From: CAVTPD01 sp963736575
Lineage (GTDB): Bacteria; Bacteroidota; Bacteroidia; Cytophagales; JAAEPT01
Direction: 5' to 3'
Assembly: GCA_963736575.1 (NCBI GenBank)
Contig: CAVTPD010000002.1
Span: 1-64,000 of the forward strand
DNA length: 64,000 nucleotides
Positions 44,820 through 55,714 of this stretch are shown piece after piece; the first letter of the stretch is position 1; every line of letters begins with the position of its first letter. Below the pieces are notes generated by a model. The model searched no databases and was not told the DNA's origin. It worked only from the letters and a program-made list of their open reading frames with translations. Made by a program: the position numbers and the translations under genes.

Positions 44820-45178
44820 AAAGCATAGAAAACGAAATCGACTATCAAAAGGCACTTGAAAAAGTTGACGCCCTATTAATTAAAGTTGGTGACAATCACA
44901 GTTACGACAACCCCGATTTTGTAATGCTAGATCGTTTATCGGATTTGGTTGCAGACTACGAGGATAAACATTTTAATATTGAGCTGCCCTCTTTAATTGA
45001 CACTATTAAATTACGCATGTACGAAATGGGCTTAAAACAAAAAGATTTAGCCGAATTGATTGATGTACCCAAAACCCGGGTAAGTGAATATTTGCGCGGT
45101 AAAAGAGAAATCACCTTAGATGTTGCCCGTAAACTGCACAAAAAATTAAATATTGATGGGGATATTATTTTGCAGTGA
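44816..45178 (+). CDS. higA: HigA-type antitoxin
   Basis: 120 residues. An N-terminal helical part binds toxin; the C-terminal half is an XRE HTH (LRMYEMGLKQKDLAELIDVP, then KTRVSEYLRGKREITLDVA). The protein neutralises HigB and represses the operon. The TGA stop (45176-45178) is directly followed by a tRNA-like 3' remnant, suggesting that higBA entered with a mobile element that used a tRNA gene. Confidence 0.93.
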   Translation: MKSIENEIDYQKALEKVDALLIKVGDNHSYDNPDFVMLDRLSDLVADYEDKHFNIELPSLIDTIKLRMYEMGLKQKDLAELIDVPKTRVSEYLRGKREITLDVARKLHKKLNIDGDIILQ

Positions 45179-45179
45179 C

Positions 45180-45207
45180 TTGTAGGTTCGAGTCCTGGTG
45201 GAATCAC
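45180..45207 (+). other. tRNA 3'-end remnant, possible integration attachment site
   Basis: The 28 bases contain TTCGAGT as a T-loop flanked by GTAGG and CCTGG, then an acceptor-like TGGAATCA tail. The T-stem is imperfect (G-G mismatch at its base) and no 5' half of a tRNA exists upstream, because higA coding sequence runs to 45178. It reads like an att scar left by integration into a tRNA gene. Confidence 0.45.
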
Positions 45208-45214
45208 AGAATCC

Positions 45215-45673
45215 TTAATCCAATTTCTTCAAAAATTCTTCCCAAAAATCAATGCATTTTTTTACTTCTTCAATAAAATCATACTCTTTTCCATCTTTCG
45301 ACACCACTTTTAAATATGCATCCCCAAGATTTTGATTCATATCAAATGGTATGTTAGACCCCAAATCAATTACTGCATTCTTAGTTGGCGGCTCATACAT
45401 TGTTATTTCATAATGTTTTGATCCATTAGAAACATCTTGCATAATTTCTAAACTAAAGCATTGACTTCTAACATTATCTCGAAAAACACCAACCCTAGGA
45501 TATTCTAACTTAAAATAATTCCAATAAACCCAATCTACTAAATGCCAAGCATTCATTGCACAGTTAATTGCATAGCGAGAAGACAACGGGTTTTGCTCTA
45601 AATCAGAGAACTCTTCTTTTAACTTTTCAAAAAAATCATATGGCGTTTTTATATCAAAGCTTAAGTCACCCAT
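45215..45673 (-). CDS. uncharacterised helical protein
   Basis: 152 residues, soluble, helical. RYAINCAMNAWHLVDWVYWNYF and the later DVSNGSKHYEI recall a group of proteins with AWHLxDWxW and N(G/A)SKH motifs whose fold may be HEPN-related. This is only a resemblance. It is transcribed toward the tRNA remnant, within an accessory patch with broken neighbours. Function unknown. Confidence 0.6.
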   Translation of the reverse strand: MGDLSFDIKTPYDFFEKLKEEFSDLEQNPLSSRYAINCAMNAWHLVDWVYWNYFKLEYPRVGVFRDNVRSQCFSLEIMQDVSNGSKHYEITMYEPPTKNAVIDLGSNIPFDMNQNLGDAYLKVVSKDGKEYDFIEEVKKCIDFWEEFLKKLD

Positions 45674-45679
45674 CTTAAA

Positions 45680-46422
45680 TTATTGTTTTACAAACTTTAC
45701 AGACTTATCGCCTTTAATAAAAATATAAGCACCTCTATTTAAATTAGACACAGAGTATTTAATGGAACTACCTTTCAAAATAAACGAATCCATTTTATTA
45801 CCATAAATATCATAAACAAGAACCTCTTCTCCGGTTTTTCCAGTTATAGTAATCTCACTTTCAGATGGATTTGGATAAATTAAAAAATTATTGACTTTCT
45901 TAACACTTGAAGTTTCAGATGATGTCACAACTGGCTCTCCAGCAGAACTTAACATCAGTATGCCCTTCACTTGACAACACTAAATAATTGCCATATTTGG
46001 TTTCGTAATAAACTTTTCTTTCACTTGAACTCCACAGATTCATAGAAGTAAAATGAGTCTCCATTATTAAAGCCCCATCATGATCAAACAAGTAGAATCT
46101 TCTTTCGCTATCTTTAACTAAAAACTCTATACTTATATCATCATCTATATCAACAGGCAATACATCTGAAAGATTTGTTTCAAGATTAAGCTTCTACTTC
46201 AATTGCAATACTATCCTTCACATCAATCATCCTCACTATCTTTAGCCCATCATAGTTGTGGTTGTGATTATAAAAATATAGCTTCCCAGATACAACATGA
46301 GGTCTATAATCCTGATTTGGATATGTGTTAACAGAAACATTTATTTCACCAGACCAAATCACTTTTTGTGAAAAACCTAGAAGAGAACTGAATAACAAAA
46401 AAAACAACAAAACAAATTTCAT
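45680..46422 (-). pseudogene. type IX-secreted protein with sorting domain, two frameshifts
   Basis: Three successive fragments in order make one gene: a signal peptide fragment (MKFVLLFFLLFSSLLGFSQK, 46422-46186), a middle fragment (LPVDIDDDISIEFLVKD, about 46190-45930), and a type A sorting domain (FLIYPNPSESEITITG ... YIFIKGDKSVKFVKQ, 45970-45680). Joining needs one shift near 46188 and another between 45925 and 45965. About 247 residues would be a small beta-rich secreted protein. It is inactive as written. Confidence 0.75.
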
Positions 46423-46462
46423 AACTATAGCTTTAAAGATTTAAGACAAAAATATAATTTTA

Positions 46463-46819
46463 TTATAAATATTGTGAAGATTCCGGGTTGAACGGCTCAA
46501 TAATCTCTTGTAATTTTTTCAAAAGTGAATTTGTAAACTCTTCATTATTCTTATCAACCTCAAATTTTACGAATAAAAAAAATGTTTGATCTGACAAATA
46601 ACAATCTAAAAGCAATATAGCTAACTCTAAATCATTTTTAATAAGAAAGAATTTTTCTTCACCCCTCCATTTTATTGTAAGGTTGAACGATTCAACTCTA
46701 TCATATTCAGTCTTATTTTTATCTATATCCAACAGGCCTCTAAGGTTATTCGCTTTTAAATTTTTATCCTGAGATACTCTCTCTTTTTTTTCTTCTAGTG
46801 TTTTAAAAATATCCTTCAT
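46463..46819 (-). CDS. small uncharacterised protein
   Basis: 118 residues, charged and helical at the N-terminus (MKDIFKTLEEKKERVSQDKN), mixed in the middle, no signal peptide or motif I recognise. In the same direction as the broken sorting-domain gene, 40 bp upstream of its start. AT-rich like the rest of the accessory patch. Function unknown. Confidence 0.5.
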   Translation of the reverse strand: MKDIFKTLEEKKERVSQDKNLKANNLRGLLDIDKNKTEYDRVESFNLTIKWRGEEKFFLIKNDLELAILLLDCYLSDQTFFLFVKFEVDKNNEEFTNSLLKKLQEIIEPFNPESSQYL

Positions 46820-46963
46820 AATAACTATGCTTTCATTACGATACTAACCTAGCATTAAAACTCTTCATTACATACCCTTTAAAAAGTATTTCTTAAATTT
46901 GAAGTTATGTTTAATCAAGGTGGTTGTGTTTTTAACACAGATTACCTTTTACCATCATCATTT

Positions 46964-48663
46964 ATGAAATACTTATCTCTATTTGCCACGCTTTTGTTGG
47001 CGATTGCCTGTCAGGCACAAGAAATCAAAGTAAACCAAGTTGGTTTTTACCCCACCGATAAAAAAGTAGCTGTTGTACCCAACAGTAGCGGAAAATTTAC
47101 GGTAGTAGACGCCAACAACAAAACCGTTTACAAAGGGAAATTATCCAAAGCCGAAAACTGGGAATATTCCGAAGAAACGGTAAGTCTGGCTGATTTCTCT
47201 TCTCTTACTGAAAGTGGAACCTATACTGTTAAAGCCGGTGAACAATTCTCTTTTCCCTTCGAAATAAAAAAAGACATTTATACAGAACTACTTAAAGGTA
47301 GCATGAAAGCGTATTATTTTAACCGCGCTTCTACCGCTCTTTTAGAAGAAAACGCAGGAATTTATAACGTGAAGACGGTCATCCGGACTACGATGTTTTA
47401 GTACACGCTTCGGCTGCCAGCAAAGAACGACCGGAAGGAACTTCTATTAGTTCGCCTAAAGGTTGGTACGATGCCGGTGATTACAACAAATACATTGTCA
47501 ATTCAGGGATTAGTACCTTTTCCTTATTGTTGTCTTACGCTATGCATCCGGAGGTTTACAAAAGTTTAAACTGGAACATTCCGGAAAGCAACAACCAATT
47601 ACCGGACATTTTGGACGAAGCAAAATGGAACATTGACTGGATGTTGACCATGCAAGACCCGAACGATGGTGGATTATACCACAAACTAACCACTAAGAAT
47701 TTTGAGGGTTATGTACTTCCGAAAGATGCCGTTAAACAACGTTATGTGGTGCAAAAAACAACTACCGCTGCTTTAAATCACGCAGCTGTAATGGCCATGG
47801 CTTACCGTGTGTACCAACCGTTTGATGCTGCTTATGCTGAAAAATGTTTGAATTCGGGATTAAAAGCTTGGGAATGGGCCAACAAAAACCCACATGTGTA
47901 TTACCAACAACCGGCCGATGTTAAAACCGGACAATACGAAGACAACAACGATAGCGACGAGTTCTTTTGGGCAGCAGTAGAACTAACCTTAGCTACCGGA
48001 AAAGCAGAATACCTTTCGTCTGTTGAAAACTGGGAAAACACAGAAAACTCTATTCCAAACTGGCAAAACGTTGCCGGATTAGGTTGGATTAGTTTATCGG
48101 TTTATTCGGAAAAACTTCCTTCGGAATTGAGTAAAGAAATCATTAAAAAGAAAGTAACTACACTTTGCGAAGAGCTTGTAAACTCATACGAAAACAGCGC
48201 TTATGGAATTGTAATGGGCGTTAATCAAAACGACTTTGTTTGGGGAAGTAATTCTACCACGGCGAACCAATCTATGGTGCTTTTAAGTGCTTACTCTATT
48301 TATAAAAATCCTGAATATTTAGAAGCGGCGAAAGCCAACCTAGATTATTTATTGGGCAGAAACCCAACAGGATATTGCTATGTAACGGGGTTCGGTTCTA
48401 AACCAACCATGAACCCGCACCACAGAACTTCACAATCTGACGGTATTGAAAATCCGGTACCGGGATTTTTAGCCGGTGGACCTCAGCCTGAACAACAAGA
48501 CAAATGTGCTAACTACAAATCAAAATTACCGGCACTTTCTTATTTAGATGAAATGTGTAGCTATTCTACCAACGAAGTAACCATAAACTGGAACGCCCCG
48601 TTGGTATTTGATGTAGCCGCTATTCAGTATTACGCTTCCTCTATGGAAGGTAAGCGAAAATAA
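46964..48663 (+). pseudogene. GH9 endoglucanase-like protein, one-base deletion
   Basis: About 566 residues with a signal peptide (MKYLSLFATLLLAIACQAQ, start 46964), then a CelD_N-type Ig-like domain (EIKVNQVGFYPTDKKVAVV) and the GH9 (alpha/alpha)6 barrel. The catalytic base is in KGWYDAGDYNKYIV and the acid in YSTNEVTINWNAPLVF. The frame breaks at about 47368; adding one base (AACCGTGAAGACGG) restores IYNREDGHPDYDVLVHASAAS. Length is otherwise normal. It would cut beta-1,4-glucans or oligosaccharides outside the cytoplasm. Its 3' end overlaps that of malQ on the other strand. Confidence 0.85.
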
Positions 48664-50139
48664 AGTTCTGTTAAGAAGCGAAGGCGTTCCGCAATTGGGA
48701 CGCTTAACGCTCCTGTCTCTTACCCGCCACTTCCAATTGTTTTCTGTAGTTCCCGGAATATTCATTCTGGCTTCGGAACCTAATTCTAATAAATCTTGCG
48801 GAGTGGTTATCGAGAAATTGGCATTGGAAGACCAAGCGGCACCAATAAAATCCCATGCAATAGATTCTTCCCTACCTTTTATGTACAAACGCGCAAATTC
48901 CTGATCTTTAAAATCGGCATTTTGGTACCAACCCAACACCGTATCGTTATCGTGCGTACCCGTAAACACCACTGCGTTTTTTGGGTAATTGTGTGGCAGA
49001 AAATCGTTGTCTTCTTTACTATCAAATGCAAATTGCAAAATCTTCATTCCAGGGAAATCGAAATCTTCTCTCAGCTTAATTACATCAGGTGTGATTTCAC
49101 CTAAGTCTTCTACCAGAATCGGTAAACGACCCATTTCTTTTTGTAATTGCTTAAAAAAACCGTTTCCTTTCGCTTTTTCCCACGTTCCGTTAATGGCATT
49201 TTCTTCTCCAAAAGGAACGGCCCAATAAGTAGCTAAACCACGGAAATGGTCAATTCGGATGAAATCTTGCCAGAACAAAGTATGTTTTATTCGTTTAATC
49301 CACCATTTGAAATCAGTCTTTTTAAGATGTTTCCAATTATAGGTTGGATTGCCCCAAAGCTGTCCGGTTTCACTAAAATAATCTGGTGGAACGCCCGAAA
49401 TGGTAATCGGTTTAAGGTCTTTATCTAGATTAAAAGCTTCTGTATTTGTCCATACATCTACCGAATCGTAGGATACATAAATAGGAATATCCCCTATCAC
49501 TTTTATATTTTTAGAATTCGCGTATTCTTTCAGCTTTTTCCATTGTTTGTAAAACAAAAACTGAAGAAATTTTTCGTATTCTATCTTTTCGTAATTTTCA
49601 GCTTTAAAAGCAGTTATGGCTTTTTCTGTTCTGAATTTTAGTCCATCTTCCCATTGGTACCAAGGTTGTAACGCTTTGGTTTTTCTAATGGCCGCAAACA
49701 AAGCAAAATCACTTAACCAATGGCTTTCGGCTGCACAAAACTCTTCGTAATCTAAATACAACCATGCTTTTTGGTCTTTCCTAAAGTTTTTAAACGCTTT
49801 GGCTAAGACTGCATCTTTGAATTTAAAAACACGCTCAAATTCTACAAATTCAGGATTAAAAACTGTTTTAACTTCTATGTCTTTTCCCGTTAACAGCTTC
49901 ATTTCTACCAATTCTGGCAAGGCAATTAAATACGGATTACCCGCAAATGCAGAATACGAATTGTAAGGACAGCCATCGTTAGAGGTAGGATTCAGCGGCA
50001 AAATTTGCCAAAGTCCTTGTCCGGATTGGTGTAAGAAATTAATAAAATCGTAAGCTCCCTGTCCTAAATCACCAATTCCGTGTTCGGAAGGGAAAGAAGT
50101 GGGGTGCATTAATATTCCAGAAAGTCGGTCTAATTTCAT
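48630..50139 (-). CDS. malQ: 4-alpha-glucanotransferase (amylomaltase), 3' end disturbed
   Basis: Start at 50139 (MKLDRLSGILMHPTSFPS); the frame is open to 50199 but the extra residues are not family-like. GH77 landmarks are GIGDLGQGAYDFINFL, IGDIPIYVSYDSVDVW, IRIDHFRGLATYW (nucleophile Asp), VEDLG (acid Glu) and FTGTHDNDTV. The written frame runs past the normal end to 48544. Removing one base of the GGG at 48697-48699 gives IAERLRFLTELYFRLPSIEEA and a stop at 48630, a normal MalQ end. The enzyme shuffles maltodextrins in the cytosol. Either version overlaps the GH9 gene tail-to-tail. Confidence 0.88.
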
Positions 50140-50264
50140 AAAGCAGTGTTCGTGAGCGAAAATTATTATAAAAAACCTGTATAAACGACTTTTGAACACA
50201 ATCTTTCGATGAATACTTTATAAATTCGAAGACCAGATCCATGAGCATATAAAGACAATAGATT

Positions 50265-51233
50265 ATGAACAGAAGACCTAGAAGAAACAGAAAATCGGCA
50301 TTTATAAGAGATTTAGTACAAGAAACCCATGTTACGCCCAACGATTTAATGTTTCCGCTTTTTCTTCTTCCGGGTGAAAAACAAAAAATAGAGGTTTCTT
50401 CTATGCCTGGGATTTACCGTTTCTCTCTAGATTTATTGCTGAAAGAAATTGAAAGTTGTTTAAAAGTAGGTATTAAGGCCTTTGATATTTTCCCGTGTCT
50501 GCCCGATTCTATTAAAGACAAAACCGCCAGCGAATCGGTAAACGATGCTGGCTTATACCTTACTTCGCTTAGAAAAATAAAAGAAACTTTCCCGGAAGCC
50601 GTAATCATGACCGATGTGGCAATGGATCCTTACAGCTCAGACGGACACGACGGTATTGTTGAAAACGGCGAAATCCTAAACGATGAAACGCTAGAGATTT
50701 TAGGAAAAATGGCACTGGCTCAAGCCCAAACCGGAATTGATATTATTGGGCCATCCGACATGATGGACGGACGTGTAGGCTATATTCGTTCGCTTTTAGA
50801 CGAAAATGGATTTACTAACACCTCTATCATGAGCTACACCGCCAAATATGCCAGCGCGTATTACGGTCCGTTTAGAGACGCCTTGGATTCTGCCCCTAAA
50901 TTTGGCGACAAAAAGAGCTATCAGATGAATCCGGCCAACAGCAGAGAAGCTTTAATTGAAGCCGATTTAGATTATTCTGAAGGCGCTGATTTTTTGATGG
51001 TAAAACCCGCATTAGCCTATTTAGACATCATTAAATTGTTGAAAGATAATTTTGATGCGCCAATTTCGGCTTATAATGTAAGTGGTGAATACGCCATGAT
51101 AAAAGCCGCCGCTGAAAAAGGATGGATTGACGAAACTAAAGCAATTCCTGAAACTTTATTGAGCATGAAACGCGCTGGCGCAGACATTATCTTAAGCTAT
51201 CATGCAAAAGAGTTTGCAGAGAAATTTTATTAA
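50265..51233 (+). CDS. hemB: porphobilinogen synthase (Mg-type active site)
   Basis: 322 residues. Two 5-aminolevulinates condense to porphobilinogen; both Schiff-base lysines are visible (SYTAKYASAYYGPFRDA and FLMVKPALAYLDI). The metal loop reads DVAMDPYSSDGHDG, with Asp where zinc-dependent enzymes carry Cys, so this is the zinc-independent (Mg) class. QMNPANSREAL and ISAYNVSGEYAM complete the family match. It diverges from malQ, 125 bp apart, and is not near hemC. Confidence 0.95.
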   Translation: MNRRPRRNRKSAFIRDLVQETHVTPNDLMFPLFLLPGEKQKIEVSSMPGIYRFSLDLLLKEIESCLKVGIKAFDIFPCLPDSIKDKTASESVNDAGLYLTSLRKIKETFPEAVIMTDVAMDPYSSDGHDGIVENGEILNDETLEILGKMALAQAQTGIDIIGPSDMMDGRVGYIRSLLDENGFTNTSIMSYTAKYASAYYGPFRDALDSAPKFGDKKSYQMNPANSREALIEADLDYSEGADFLMVKPALAYLDIIKLLKDNFDAPISAYNVSGEYAMIKAAAEKGWIDETKAIPETLLSMKRAGADIILSYHAKEFAEKFY

Positions 51234-51361
51234 AACAACAAACTGATTAACAAAATGTTAAATGGAATAAACCCTATCAGAATTCATCTAAAAATCAATA
51301 ATTTTAAAGGGGGAAGGGTTACTTTTACCAGCCTAAAGAGATAAAAATCAGGTCTATATCT

Positions 51362-51400
51362 AAACGGAATTGTTAAACCACTTTGTTAATTCCGTTTTTT
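51362..51400 (+). terminator. hairpin terminator before the PKD/CHU_C gene
   Basis: Stem AAACGGAATT (51362-51371) / AATTCCGTTT (51388-51397), then T-run. It lies 35 bp before the ATG at 51432, so it ends hemB-side transcription or acts as a leader attenuator. Confidence 0.7.
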
Positions 51401-51431
51401 AAGGCCAATTTTGCGACCAAATATTTTGACT

Positions 51432-54400
51432 ATGAAGTTTTTATCGAAGTGTTTTTTAGTGTTTTTTATAACACTTTCTGTTTATTCTGAAGTTAAGGCC
51501 GATTTTATCATTGCCGGTGATTTAAGTTACCAGTGTACAGGCAACTTAAACTACAATATAGAACTAGTGGTATATGCCGAATGCCAATCGGATTTGCAAT
51601 TTGATCTTGACTCTAGAAACACATTTAGTATAGCCTTAAAATCTAATAAACTTGGTGTAGGTACAGGATCTGAAAACGTAACCTTTAACGTTTTTAAAAT
51701 AGCTCCTACAGGAGGGCAAGAAATTAATCTTTTCTGTGAAACGGAACCCACTAATTGTAATGCTGGTACACGAAGAGGAATTACAAAATACATCTTTAGA
51801 GGAAACGTAGATTTAAATAACTACGGTGGTGCTTCTGATGATTGGAAATTCTTCTGGCAACAAGATTTTAGAACCGATGAAATACCCAATTTAATAGATG
51901 CTGAATTAGAACCCTATTATGTTGAAGCAACTGTTAATAACAAAGATTTCAGCTGTAACAGTTCTCCGAAATTTGGAGGAAATGCTGTTTTAAAAACTTT
52001 TACGAACGAAGAAAACAACATTGATTTATTTGTTAACGATGCAGACGGTGATCGTTTAGAATATAAGATCATCTCTCCCCGTTCAGGAGAAAATATTAAC
52101 CTTAATTATGAAGCAGGTAGTAGTTTCACCAACCCAATGGGTGATGGCACAAACTTTAGCATAACAAATGATGGACATCTTATTTTTACTCCAAATCAAA
52201 AAGATAAATTAGGACTTTTTGATATTGAAATAACAGAATACCGTGATAACAAAAAAATAGGTACAGTAACCCGAGGAATTCAAATCAACACCTTTGAAAG
52301 CATCAACGAAGCACCTATTATTACTGGCTTCAACAACACCGATAACTTTTCTTCTGCCTTTTGTGTAGGCACCCCAATAGCTACTGGCGATTTAACTTTC
52401 AAAGTATATGATCCAAATGGAGACGATATTAATACATCTCTAACTGTTGATGCCAGCAACCGTTTAATCCGTCCAAGCTTTAAAGAACGTTTAGGTGATA
52501 CGGTAGTTTTTCAATTTGTATGGCCTGAATTTTCTGCATCTTATGTAGGAACCCATGAAATGATTGTTACCGCTTCTGACAGAGCCTGTCCTACTCCAAA
52601 ATCTACTTCAGCAGCATTTACTATTGAAGTAAGAGACATACCTGAAGTAAGTCTTCCTGCTAATCAAACCATTCCTTGTGTTCCCAATACAATAGTAGAA
52701 GCCACTTTGGAAAAAGGAAACCCCGCAACTGTATCCTATTTATGGGCTACTTGGGATACCATAAGGTCTACATTACCTCCTTACAATTACATAAAAATAT
52801 ACAAAGACGATAGTAGCCAAACCAATAAAACACTAGATACCAACATTCCCAAAAATTATGCTGTTAGAGCAATTGATGATGCTGGATGTGTTTCTGAATA
52901 TGCTACAACTAGACTTTTAGGAAGCTATTTCCCCGACATGTCTGTTATTCCTTATTGTAAAGGAGATATAACACGATTCACAAATCAAACACAATTGTAC
53001 GACACAGAAAACAACGCCCATCAATTCACTTCTTTTAGCTGGGATTTTGGTGATGGAAATACCTCAAGTACTGAAAACACTACTCATCAATACAGCAATT
53101 TAGGTACTTATATTGTTGATTTTAATTTCAAAACAAATTACGGTTGTGATGTTGACCAAAGTAAAATAATTACCGTTTGTGCTCCTCCCATACCTTCTTT
53201 TATAAAAGAAGATTCATGTTTAAACTCAACTAGTTTTAAAGAGACTACAGATTATTCGGCAGATTCTATTTGTGAACCAGCGGCCAAATTCTGGTACATT
53301 AACGGGGATATAGTTTTAGATCGATTTGGCAATGCTTTAAACTCACCAATATTAAAAATACCCGAAGACACCGTTTTAGCTGTTGCAGGGGAATATGAGA
53401 TTACTTTTGAAGTAATTATGGTTGCTGGTTGTGCCGTAGACACTACTATGAAAATCAACATAAACCCTATTCCAAAATTAGAAATTACCGAAAACGGACA
53501 AGGTTTACCCAGACTTTTTTCTGAATTGCGCCAACCCAGATACCACTTTAAAAGCCACTGTTCTGGACAGTGCTGCCGGAGGATTAACGTTTGAATGGTA
53601 TAAAAATGATACCTTAAATCCTTCATTTACTGATACCCTTTACGTTACCGACACTACCGGTGTATACAAAATTAGTGCTACAGATATAAAAGGGTGTCAA
53701 AATGATACCTCAATAAATATCTTTTACCCAAGCATGGCAAAATTTGTATATGACACCGTATGCTCCCTAGGAAATCCGGTTAGTGTTTACTGACCAATCC
53801 ACTACTAATACAGCTGAAATTGAAAAATGGGAATGGGATTTTGGTGATGGAACTACTTCTCTGCATTACAAAACCCAACTCATGTATATACTGCTTCAAA
53901 GGACTATCAGGTAATGTTAAAAATTACGGATAGTGTTCAATGTAAATCATTGATACTATTACTGTTTACAACACATTTTTAAATAACGTTTATAATATAG
54001 ATCCTGACTACCGGGTTAAAACACTCTGTGCTAAAAATGAAATAACGGGTTCTTCTGTGACTTCTATTGGAGATTCCTCTCACATTAATGAAATATTCTG
54101 GGATTTGGGAGATGGAAGAAGTTACCTTTTTCATGATAACGAAAATGGGGATACACTAGCTGTAGATGGAGAAATAATAAAATTTAATTATAACCGAGAT
54201 GCAGAATTCATTGTAGAATCATACACAAAATTTAATGCACATCCGGAAGTTCACTCTAACTTTTGTTTATTCACCTTTAAAGACACTGTTAAAATCTTAC
54301 CTGAATTTGATGGACGAATAGTTGATTTCAGAAACTGTGTTACGGATACTTCGTTATTCTATTTTATTAGAGAAACAGGTGATCTAGGTGTTCAAGTTAA

Positions 54401-55709
54401 AAGCTACCAATGGTTAGTGGCAGAAGACAATACCATTGATGCAATAGATCCTTTTAACCCTGTTGTAAATGATCCCGACGATATAATTTTTCAATCTAGC
54501 GATAGCACTGTTGAATATTATTTAGACGAACAAAAGGCTATTGATATTTATTTAATTGCTACCGATGAAAACAATTGTGAAACGGTAATTACAGCCGATG
54601 CTCAAATAAAATCTACCAGTGATGTTTGGGCAACTATAATAGATACTTGTTTTGGTTTACCCACGACTATACAAGTATATAGTGATAATCAAAAGATATC
54701 CGATGCTTTTGGTATTTTAACAACAACTGGAGACACATTACTGCATTCTACACTAATCCGTTATTCTGAAAACAAGTTAACACCTGAACCTTTCAATTAT
54801 CTTTTTGATACTACTGGAAGAATACCCATTAAAATTTTTGTAGAAGAAATTGATCTTACAACAATTGATAATATACGTTGCAGAACTGTAGTAGACACCT
54901 CAGTTTACATAGATCCTATTCCGCATGTAGATTTTGAGTGGGATACCGTTTGTGCTCTAGATCAATTTGTAACGTTCAAAGATTTGTCTACCCCTCCTCC
55001 TGGGGAAACCATTAAAAATTGGTACTGGGATTTTGGAGACACTACCTCTTCCACCTTACAAAACCCAACACATGTCTACAAAAAGGGAGGAACATACACA
55101 GTTTCTCTAACCGTTGAAACCGACAAATGTCCGGCTACTTACACCCAGAAAGTATATGTAAAACATAAACCTACCGCTAATTTCTATTTTGGTGTAGACT
55201 TCCCGGAAGCATTTGAACCCTTGCCTTTCGAGGATTCATCTACTACAATTGTAGGCAACTACATTGATCAACAATACTACGATTTTAAAGATGGAACAGA
55301 CTCTACTATCAATGGTTTTGAACAAGTGGTAGAACATACTTATAATGAAATTAAAGTCTATTTTGTTGACTACCGAATCACTAATAACGAAGGTTGTTCA
55401 GACACCATTACCAAACGAACAGACCTTAATGTTTACCTAGAATTACCCACTGCTTTTACACCAAATGGTGATGGTAACAACGACGACCTAGGTCTTATCT
55501 ACAAGAGTATTGTTGAGCTTTACGACTTTAAAATCTTTAACCGTTGGGGAGAATTAGTTTTTGATGCCCAAGGAAATTTAGAAAAACCATGGGACGGAAC
55601 CTTTAAAGGTAAACTACAAGAAGCCGGTGTTTACGTGGTACATGTACAAGCATTAGGCGCATACGATACCCAATTTAACTTCAAACAAAACATCACTCTG
55701 CTCAGATAA
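51432..55709 (+). pseudogene. giant PKD-domain secreted protein with CHU_C domain; four clustered frameshifts
   Basis: Start at 51432 (MKFLSKCFLVFFITLSVYSEVKA, signal peptide). Joined frames give about 1425 residues. An N-terminal beta region is followed by PKD domains (FSWDFGDGNTSSTENTTHQY; IEKWEWDFGDGTTS; IKNWYWDFGDTTSSTLQ) and the gliding C-terminal domain (LPTAFTPNGDGNNDDLGLIY, FKIFNRWGELVF, PWDGTFKGKLQ). The frame is lost near 53480-53530, 53790, 53860 and 53948, and open again to the end (54057-55709 clean). Homology continues on both sides of every break. It is the cargo of the PorP gene 5 bp downstream. Confidence 0.85.
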
Positions 55710-55714
55710 TCATC

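Noticed and set aside
44956..45207. 83-codon minus-strand frame
   Set aside because: It is antisense to higA and starts in the tRNA remnant; shadow.
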